Assembly (NCBI GenBank): GCA_905250075.1 | Contig: CAJNOP010000015.1 | Coordinates: 803,149-867,148, forward strand | Source: Rotaria sp. Silwood1 | Taxonomy: Eukaryota > Rotifera > Eurotatoria > Philodinida > Philodinidae | DNA: 64,000 nt | Reading direction: 5' to 3' | Part shown: one piece after another, positions 1-10,500 of the stretch | Layout of the letters: each line of letters starts with the position of its first letter | Numbering within the stretch: position 1 is the stretch's first letter | Program-made: the position numbers and the translations under genes | Notes under the pieces: generated by a model | Database searches by the model: none | The model's input: the letters and a program-made list of their open reading frames with translations, nothing else | Told to the model about the DNA's origin: nothing

Positions 1-2414
1 AAAAATTTAAAAGAATTAAATTTAGATTTTAATCGTTTAACATTTTTACCCGAAAAAATTTTTCAAACAAATTCAAATTTAATTTATTTATCATTACAAG
101 GAAATGATTTAAATCATTTAACAAATTATTCATTTTATGGTTTAAATAATTTAATACATTTAAATTTAGCACGTAATCGTTTACAATTTTTATTTAATCA
201 ACAACCATTTCAATATTTAAATTCATTAAAAATTTTAAATCTTGATAGAAATTTACATATGAATATAAGAAAAAATATTTTAAAAAATTTATCTCAAAAT
301 TTAATTGAATTATCATTACAAAATTGTAATTTAACTAAAATAAATTTTTCATTAAATTTTTTATTTAATCTTCAACGTTTAAAATTATCATCAAATTCTT
401 TAAAAGAATTACCAAAAAATTTTTTAAATTATTCTATTATATCAATTGATTTACAAAGAAATTTATTTACATCTATACCAAATTTATTTGAAAATAATTC
501 ATCAAATTTAATTGATCTTGATCTTAGTTCAAATCAAATATCATATTTAAATCCATATGATTTATTAAAATATCCAAATTTAAAAATAATTGGTCTTACA
601 GCAAATCCATTAGATTGTAATTGTCATTTACAATGGATTAAACAATGGTTAAAAGAAAATTATGAACAAGACTTAATTAAATTTTTACAATGGACATGTG
701 CAAAACCAAAACATCTTTTTGGAAAACAATTAACAATTATTAATGAACATGATATGATATGTGATGAAAATGAAAATATAAAACAAGAAACAACAACAAC
801 AACAACAACAACAACAGAGTAAGAAAGAATTTTATCTATAGTCTCATCAAATTTGAAACTATATCGAAATTAGATGCTATTTCAAATTGAACATGTCTAT
901 AAAAATGTTTGAACATTATAGTAGATCTTCATAATCTTAAGAAAACGGAAAATGTGAATGACCATTTGTTTACTTCTACATGATGATATTTCTTCGTGTA
1001 TCTACAGGAAAGAAATGAATCAGAACAATTTTATGATAATCTTTTTCTCATGTCTCTGCTCTGAGTAGAGATACGTCAGGCGTAGTAATCCCTTGTTGAA
1101 GTATTGAGTGAAACCTATAAATCATGATAACATCTCTTGAGAAAATTACTTCTAAAATAGATTCGCCGGAAATCGGAAAAGCTCTCAGTTAGCATATCAT
1201 ACGTAAGACTAATGTTATGATTGCAATGACATGATATAATCGCTGAATGTAAGAAGAAGAAAAAATTGATTCGAATAATACATATTCTAATACCTCGCTA
1301 AGTATATTGAAAGTAATACTTCTAGACTAACACTTGTTTTGTTTTGCTTCATATGATATATATGTAAGAGAGTTCTTTCAGAAACAATAAAACATATAAC
1401 TATCTTCTTTATCTATAACTTCTTAATCATGTTTGTTGAAAGAGAAAAGTACTTTTCAAAAGTACATAATAGTATTAATTTTGAACACATAATTACTGAT
1501 GAGAATTTATATTAAAATAAATAAGACTTGGTAACATTTCATTTTATGTTCCAATAATAATAATAATAATGACAAAAATAACTACTTCAGAATGTTTCTA
1601 TTGAAATTCTAATATAATGATTATTTTAATTTTATCTATAAATAGGTCAACATTAATAAGGATATTATCATCGACTTTTGTTCCATTAACATCAATAAAA
1701 ACTAATAGTATTCATACTTCAACAATTGAATCATCATTGAACGAATTAATAATTAAGGATATTATATTTAATTCAAATGGTATATTAATTATCTCATGGG
1801 AATATATGTTGTCACAATTACCAAAATATTATCATATACAAATTTATGATAAAAATCATCATCATATGATATATCAACGTTTAATTGATGGTCGACAACA
1901 ATCAATTGAAATTAATATGTCAGATTATATTGAACAATCTTCATCGATTTATATTATTTGTATTAATATTGAACATAAAAAATATTGTCGAAATATTTTT
2001 TTAAAAAAATCAAATAATAATTTAATTAAATCAGCTTCACTTATTTTATCATCAAATCAACAAGATAATGAACAATTTATTTATCTTGTTGGTGGAATTC
2101 TTGTTGGAGCTATTCTAGTTTGTTCAATATTAATAATCATTTGTTATTATCGTCTTCATTATTATTCAAAAGAAAATCGGTCAAAAATATCATCAATTAA
2201 TTGTGATGAAAACAAATCTTTAACAACATTTTATTATCATCCATTAAATATAATCAGTTATCCTCAACAACAAAGTAGTAATACTAGTGAATGTTCATTA
2301 CATTCATCTATTGATACAAATCATTTAACTAATGATCCTTATCATATATATCAGCAAATACCATCTGTACATAATTGTCAATTACATGCGAAGAGGACAC
2401 ATATTCTAATTTGA
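1..2414 (+). CDS. Leucine-rich repeat / FN3-like single-pass membrane receptor (5' partial, two exons)
   Basis: The frame is already open at base 1, so the N-terminus lies outside the window. I model exons 1-818 and 1646-2414, joined across an 827-nt intron (donor GTAAGA at 819, acceptor ATAG ending 1645). The phase fits exactly, giving about 528 visible residues. The first exon shows about eight LRR units (LxxLxLxxNxL) and a C-terminal cap with four cysteines (DCNC, WTC, MIC), then a Thr run encoded by ACA repeats just before the donor. The second exon encodes a roughly 90-residue segment resembling an FN3 domain, a hydrophobic helix (FIYLVGGILVGAILVCSILI) and a tail of about 85 residues. 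This order matches animal LRR-FN3 adhesion receptors such as the LRFN, ELFN and FLRT groups, which act at the cell surface. The specific family cannot be assigned. Without the intron the first ORF would stop right after the Thr run, so an LRR-only isoform is the alternative reading. Confidence 0.82.
787..816 (+). repeat. CAA/ACA microsatellite coding a Thr tract beside a splice donor
   Basis: About nine ACA codons lie in frame immediately before the predicted GTAAGA donor at 819. The tract encodes the stalk between the LRR cap and the FN3-like segment. Confidence 0.8.
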
Positions 2415-5400
2415 AAAAAATTAATATTTATTTTTTTGTTTGTTTTGTTTTGTTGAACAAGTCATTGTGTGTATGATTTTATAGTAACAATTGAAAAAGA
2501 AAACAAACATCTTTTGACATTTACATTCATTGATTTCGTAATATGTCTTTCCAAGGTTTTATATTTTTATTCTCATTTCATGCTATAGTGACCATAGTTT
2601 ATAGCCTATAGCATAGTTAAAAGAAAGGCTATCTTTATTCAAGCATATAATCATCTTTTACAAAGAATATGTTTTTCTTATATCATATTACGTGATTTTC
2701 CTAAAAGCAAAATGATAAATAGTTGTGAAACAATCTTATGAAGAACGTAAAATGCTATTGACCTTTGCTAGATATATATGTAAATTAAGTAGTAAAATGA
2801 ATCTTATGTGATTAATTTTTGTTTATATTTGCCAATATTTTATTTACTATATATATATCTTTGAAACATTTATAAGAATATAAAGTATACAGATTAAATA
2901 TTCGTTTTATTGACTCATCATCAATATGTAAATCAAATGGGTTCAATGAGTAATTGACGCGTGTGTACAGACAAGCCATTTTATTCTTTCTTTTTTTTTG
3001 TTACACTCGATTGAACATTTCATTTTAAAATAGAATCAAAATAGATTCAGTCAAATAAAACCTAATCGAATCAAATCTTTGAACAACTTCAAGAGATATT
3101 TGTTATGATTGACTGACAGACGGACACATAAACATACATTTTCTTCTTTTTCTATGAACCGATTGTTTCAATAGAAATTGATGCTTTTCTTATCTATTTC
3201 TCTGTCTGTTTGTCTGTTTTCGTCAATTAGAGATCCTGCAGTGATCAATGAAAAGAATTGAACGCCTACTGTGTGTGACAGTCAGTCTTTATTTCTAATA
3301 AAAATAAATATGTTCAATGGTCATCTTTCTTCTATCATTCAGTGATCATCTTTTTTTTCCGCATGTCGATATAAAGGCATATTTCCAGCTGTGATTGAAT
3401 GATCGATAATTATATTGTATTCATTTCTAGTCACGAACATACACATATGTCTGTAATATTTTAAGAAAAAAGAAATTAAAATGATGCTTTTTATAGGTTT
3501 TCATATGAAATATTAATCGAAATTTTTATTGAAATGATAGATCGTATGAATCAATATAATTTAAATATAGTCTCAAAAATCATATTGAATTGTTCTAATG
3601 ATATTTTGTAAGATTCAAAGTAAACATTTGTCTGATAGCATAAATGTATATTTCAAATATTTTTATCGAATCGACCTGAATATGTGATGACGTTTGTTAG
3701 ATTGTTGTTTCATTTTTTTTCATCAATTCTACAAATGACCAAAGCATGTCAAAATATTTTTGTTAAATAGTTCTTTTTTGAAAAAAAAAGATATTGAAGA
3801 TCGTTTATTTTTGTACAGTTATTGTTTTTAAAATATATTTTTATTAGATAATCTTTGATATACACCTAATAATTGAGCTGATAAATTACTTTGGTCGAAA
3901 TAAAAAAAAAACTACGTGTAAAGAAGAAAATGAATAATATATATAATCACAGTTGATAAATTTACTTGCTTATAATGAGATATCAAATGATACTTATTGT
4001 CGAAAAGGAAACATTCATTATTGATCTATCAGATGATTCATATCCGCTTTATTTTTATCATATAACTTGTTGTGTGAAATGATAAATGGATTTAATTATC
4101 TTTATGGTTAATAGCTACGATCAATACAATATAAGATCATACGTCAACTACAGGGAGGCGTCACATATTAGCAGATCGAAAATATAGCTGTCACTTAATT
4201 TTTCGAGGTCATCATTGCGAGTTATTCACATCGTTTCATGTGATTCTTCGTGAAGCTCATTAATTGTAAACAAAAAAAAAATTTGATTTACCCGATATTC
4301 ACCAGATTCATTCTTTCATTGTATGAATTAATATTAAAATTCTCGTTATCGATTACCGTATAATCCATTCTTTGATTTGCCCTTGTCTTTTTTTTTTATA
4401 GAAATTATGAAGTTATTCAAATTCATGTAATAGAAAAGGTTCTTTGAGCTTTTCAAGATACTTTTTTCATGTTCTAGTGTTTGAAATAAATTTATGGATA
4501 GGTAAATAAAGATTTAAAAATTAAACAAGTTTTAATAGAACACGCTTATCTTACTGAAATATATGAGATACCTACAAATAAGAAACTTATGAATCGAAAA
4601 AATTCTGCTCTTTCTATTTTAGATTTTATTTGAAATAGTGCAGCAAATGGCTTGATTGTTGTGAGACTATTTAATTCGATTCATCACGTATAAATTTAAT
4701 TAAAATTTCATGTGCATCATTGCCAGCAATATTAGAAATATGATCAAGAACTTGTATTTATTCTTGTCCCATGGTTGTAATTAGAATTCACTGATGATAA
4801 TGGGAATTGATTGAAATAAGATGATTCATATTATAAATAAAAGCAAATGTTAGGAATTCGTCTTGGAAAAGAACAGGACCAAATTTTGATTAGAATTGAA
4901 GTTGGTGCATCTCTAGATATTATTATTCCTTAAACTTGCTCTTTGTAGAATTGAATTATTTGACGATACATTCTAGGCTGAGAAGACAACTGAATCAACA
5001 TTAAACAAAGTATTCTTAAAAATAAAATAATAAATGCACATTTCACTCGTACATATTTAGAGTTCTTTGTAGAATATTTAATACAAAGACTACACCATTC
5101 CGATATATGATTCAAAAACTTTACACAGATGCTTAGATTTCCCTTGCTCAAGTCGGGAAAGTAGCGCTGTTGTAGTTTGAATATTTCTAAGTATTATTTA
5201 TTTTAGAAGTAATTATTGACTAATTGAATAATGATTGATGCTCTTTTTGAATCAGTTTTTTGTCTAGTTGTCAGAGTGCTTAATTAAACATGGAAATCGT
5301 ACTTGAACAGTCTTGATTGACATCTCTTGACAACTTTACCGATCTCAAAGTTTTAATTGTTTTGTGCAAATATTTATTAGAGATACTCTCGAAAATAGTT

Positions 5401-7516
5401 CTTTATTAATGTTATTTGAAAAGCAATGACGGTGTCTAGATCGCCGTACTACAAGGTGTTCCATGGAGTAGAATAATTTCAAATTCATTCTTTTGTCTTC
5501 GAGTATGACACTTGTGAAATATTGATGTGGTATCATACAGATGCTATTGGATCAATCGAGAAGACAAAGACCGCATTTTTTGAACTTTCACTCTATAACT
5601 TATTGAATCAGCAGGATAGCGACTCTAACTTTCAATACAACAGACTTCGAGAACTATATGGAATTTTTCAAATAACATTCAATACAGTATTTCTGATCAT
5701 CAATTGAAACAGTCACTAATAAACTACTTATGATCATGATCATAATTTTATCAGAAAGAAAAGAATCATCGGGCTTTTCTATGGCAGGGTGATTCGAGGA
5801 ACATTATAAAATTCGAGCTCTTGCTTGATTGTGATCAGTGTTTATCGAGCTCTACTAGTGATTATCAATGAATAAATTCTCGTTAACTTTTCATATCTAC
5901 ATATTTGCTGAATAAAGATTATTTCAAACAAGCTAATAAGTTTGATGTAGTTTGCTATTGCTTATCATCTATCTCATCCACCGTACGTAATCGACATTCA
6001 TCTATTCGACTTTTTTCACTGAGTTAATTTCAATAGTGCGATGTTCATAAGCAAAACATTGAGTCAATCCGTGATAAGAAAAAATAACATTCTTTGAATG
6101 AAATCATCGTTCGTTTGTTAAAAACAAAAACAATATCTCGAGAACGAGTGTCTTTTCTTTTTAACCTTGTCGATGCAAAAAAGTGTAGTCTTTAGCTGCT
6201 CATACCCACTATAATGCCGAAACAAAAGCTTGTTAACAATGACAATAACATTTATTCTATTATGCTTTTTTTCGTTTCCTCATCTTTTCCTGATCACGAA
6301 GCGTTCGTTCTTTTGTCGATCTTCAATACAAACTCGCATCATCTAGACTCTTGCAATGTAAGATAAAATATCCTTCAGTAAGAAATTAAACACACTTCTA
6401 TAGCAACCGACAAAACAAGTATCCTCAAAAGTAAGAAGCAATCTCTCTTCGAGAAGATGTACAAATTTCTTTCATCAATCGTGTCCCCAACAAGTATTCA
6501 TTTATTCATTATTGGTGGATATGAGTTTTACTTATGGTGTAGGTGAAGAGAAGATAACATCAACGTCTACATTCACGTCCCTTTATTATTTTTTTCTCTA
6601 ATTTATCGCTCGTTCTATTCAGTGATATTTGTCTCACTAGATAATAGCTACAACACGGACGATACAAAAAAGTGTTAATTTAGTAGATCTTTGCTAAAAA
6701 TTGAATAGTACGAATTCCACTGGATCGCCTGAAACATCTTATTCAAACCTGTATTTCTTCATAAAATTATTGTCGTTACAACTTTTTACTGCCATAATCA
6801 TTTTGAAAACTCATGAACTTATTGTCAAAAGTTTTATGATAGCCTATGAGTCTTCATTCTTTCACTGCATCATTACAATAGACTGTATGATTAAAACCAA
6901 CAAAAACAAATATATTGATAATTGAACAAGAAAAATCACCAAAGAAAACTTCCGTTTCAATAAAGAAGCTTTCTCATTGAATAACATCCAATCATTTATT
7001 TAGGCTTTCAGCTTAACGATACATATAACTCTATGTGCGACACACAATATAGGCTGCAAAATCTCATTGAAAATAGTTACTTCTCTAACTGTGAGTGTGG
7101 GATGTGATGTGTTGGTGTAAGTGTGGGTATGGAGAAAAATAGATCACATCCACATCCACACCCCATCAAATACTTCTTTGAAAAATATTGATAGATTTTG
7201 CTGAGTGTACCTTGAGTATAATGTGTACAGTCTTGAAACAATGATATGTGATTTTTGTACGAAGTGTGATTACTCTCATGAGATTTATTAGGAAAGTTAT
7301 TGAACGAAGCAATTTTTTCAATTTAGCTAAAAATGTACTTAGTTTGGTGTCTAGATTATTGGTAAATGAATGATGCCTTCTAAATAGCTTTACTCTTCGA
7401 TTGAAAATAGATCCATGCGAAGTTCTACATATTCTTATAAAAATAATTCTATCAACACATTATTATGATAATAATGATATTTAATTAAAAAGAAATACAT
7501 TTAAATTTTGAACTAA
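2415..7516. other. Intergenic, about 5.1 kb, no recognised gene
   Basis: AT-rich with many homopolymer runs. Short open frames at 4930-5151 (-), 5345-5536 (-), 5522-5707 (+) and 6701-6925 (+) show no domain I recognise, no splice partners and no resident codon bias, so I do not call them. The only distinctive structure is the TG/CA inverted pair at 7091-7166. The 3' UTR of the LRR receptor should occupy the first few hundred bases. Confidence 0.6.
7091..7166. repeat. TG-rich arm facing a CA-rich arm (inverted pair)
   Basis: Bases 7091-7132 are G/T-rich on the + strand (GTGAGTGTGG, then GTGTGGGTATGG). After an 11-base AT spacer, 7144-7166 is C/A-rich (CACATCCACATCCACACCCC). The arms are imperfectly complementary. 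Similar pairs occur near 19022, 20071, 42600 and 43479. TGTGGG-type words recall the telomere repeat reported for bdelloids, but there is no true tandem array here. Confidence 0.55.
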
Positions 7517-10500
7517 CTAATCGGCTTCTGCTTCAAGTTCTTCCAGAAGTCGTTCAATATTCGATTGCATCTTCCATAGCTCATCATGCCATGGATGCAG
7601 ACATTTCCTGTAGATAGCTAACGCTTGTTGATAGTTATCAAGTGCCAACGTAGGATTTTGAAGGTTTTCGTAAATTTCACCTATATTCGATAAACTATGG
7701 CCAATGTCTTCATGATCTGGTGGTAGAATCTTCAGACGCATTAAAAAACAATTCTGTTCGTACAAAACAGACACTTCATGCTCGTCTCTCGTGGTGTGTA
7801 CTTGTGACAAACAATTAAGCAGGTTAGTGATGACGAGATCTTTTGGAGATAAGCTAGCTTCATTAATTAATAAACACCTTTCCAAGTATTCAATAGCAAG
7901 ATCAAAATGGAAATTTCTATTGAAGTTAATAGCGATCCAGTATAAGCAATCAGTAATTTCAATATGATCATCGGGATAATATTCTTCGAATAAGGTCAAT
8001 GCTTGTTGATAAAAATCGACAGATTCATCATATTTTGTTTGCTGAAACAAATTATTACCTATGTTCTTAAGATTTCTTGCAATTCTCAATCGATCACTAG
8101 GCGAGTTACTTTTGAGTACTGTCAATGCTTGTTGTTGAAATTCGAGAGCTTCATCATATTTTCTTTGTCCTCTTAAAACTTCAGCTATGTTGTTCAGGCA
8201 AGTAACCATATCCGTATGATTGGGTGCATATTTCTTGTAAAATGCCACTGCTCGGTAATAAACATCGAGAGCTGCATCATATTTTGTTTGATCCGTCAAT
8301 ATATTACCAATATAAGCCAGACAAGTAGCCAGATTTGAATGACCAGATGGATAATATTGCTCATAGATTGCCACCGCTCGTTGACAGAAATCGAGAGCTT
8401 CATCATATTTTTCTTGCTCAGTCAATGTATTACCAATATTAGCAAGACAACTAGCTATGGTTGGATGATCGGATGGATAATATTGTTGATAAATTATCAT
8501 TGCTCTTTGATGGAAATCAAGAGCTTCATCATGCTTTCCTTGTACATTCAAGATAATACCTATATGTTGTAGGCTCCGAGCAATATCAACATGACCACAT
8601 GGAAAACACCTCTCCAGCACTGATAGAGCACGTTGATAACAGTCGAGAGCTAGATCGTACTTTCTTTGTCCAAAGCGAATTTCGCCGATGCGATTCAGAC
8701 TGTCCGCAAGTTTCTCATGACACGAGGAATAATTATCTTCTCGAATTGTTAATGCTCGCTGTTGGAACTCAATAGCTTCTTCGTATTTTCCTTGTTGGTT
8801 CAGGATATCAGCAATATCGATGAGGCCATTGGCAATAACATCAGGATTCGATGGGCAACTTTTTTCATAGATTTCTAATGCTCGTTGATAGAACTCAAGC
8901 GCTTCATCATATTGTCTTTGTTTATTCAGAATAGTAGCGATACTGCTCAAACTACAAGCAATATTAACGTCATCAGAAGGATAATGTTGTTCTCGCATCA
9001 TCAATGCTTGTTGTTGGAACTCGATAGCTTCATTGTACTTTTCTTGATCTCTTAGAACATTGGCTATGTTAATTAGCGTATCAACAATGCCAGCATAATT
9101 AGTTGCATCACAGTTCTTTCGCATTGTTAGTGCTCGTTGATGAAAGTCAAGAGCTTCATCATACCTTCTTTGCCAACGCAGAGCTTTCCCAATATTGCTA
9201 AGAACGGTGGCGATTCCAACATAACTTAATGGATGCAACTTTTCTCGAATAATTAATGATCGTTGATAGAATTCAATAGCTTCATCATATTTCTCTTGGC
9301 TATATAGAATATTACCAATTAAATTCAAGTTTTTTGCGATAAAAACATGAGCTAATTCATGATGTTTTTCTTGAATAGTCAACGCTTTTTGATAAAGCTG
9401 AAGAGCTTCATCATACTTCTTTTGTTCATATAGAGTCTTACCAATGAAGCTGAGAGTATGAGAAATTTCGATGTGATTATCAGGATAGAAATTCTCTTGC
9501 ATGGCAAGTGCTCTTCGATAATAGTCATTTGCTGCATTATACTTTCCTTCATTGTACAAAACATGACCGATACAATTGATGGTATCAGCTATAATAACAC
9601 TGTCTAATGGATAATATTTCTCTTGAATTTCTAGTGCTTTTTGATGATATTCAATCGCTTGATCGAATTTCTGTTGTTTACGAAATATTGTGCCAATATT
9701 AATGAATGTTATCGCAATATTCACATGACCATTTGGATAATACTTCTCTTGTATTTCAAGTGCACATTGATAAGACTTCAATGCTTCATCGTATTTTTCT
9801 TGTTTCATGAGAACATTACCGATATAATTTATAGTGTTGGCGATTTCACGTTGACATGATGGACAATATTTTTCTTGTATTTCTAGTGCTCGTCGATGAT
9901 AATCAAGAGCTTCATTATACTTTTCTTGTTTGTACAATGTAATTCCAATGTTGTTCATATAAAAAGCAATGGAATATCGATCAAATGGACTGTGTTTTTC
10001 GACAGTTGATAGTGCTCGTTGAAGAAACTCAATAGCTTCATTGTACTTTCCTTGTTCACTTAGGATGTTGCCAATGTTGTTAAGACTTGAAGCTGTTGAA
10101 GCATTACCCGAAGGATAATAGTTCTCTTGCATTGTAAGTGCTCGTTGACAATAGCATAGAGCTTCATTATATTTTGATTGACAAACTAGTACATTAGAGA
10201 TGTAGTTGAGAGTGTGAGCAATGTCTGCATAATATGATGGATAATATTTCTCTTGCATTGCTAATGCTTGTCGATGAAAACCAAGAGCTTCATTGTACTT
10301 TTGTAGTTCCTTTTTCATATAGCCAATATTATTTAAAGTACATATAAGGTTGTCGTGACCGTTAAAATAATATTTCTGAAGAATCTCCAGAACTTGTTGA
10401 TAAAATGATAGAGCCTCATCATATTTTCCTTGTCCATAGTAAACATGTCCTATTCCATTTAGACTACAAGCAATATCGACATGGCCATTCGGATGATACT

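Noticed and set aside
4930..5707. Cluster of three short frames on both strands, considered as a decayed ART-type gene
   Set aside because: No aligned motif (YRG, STS, ExE) survives in any frame, and the apparent similarity to the ART protein was limited to a few residues.
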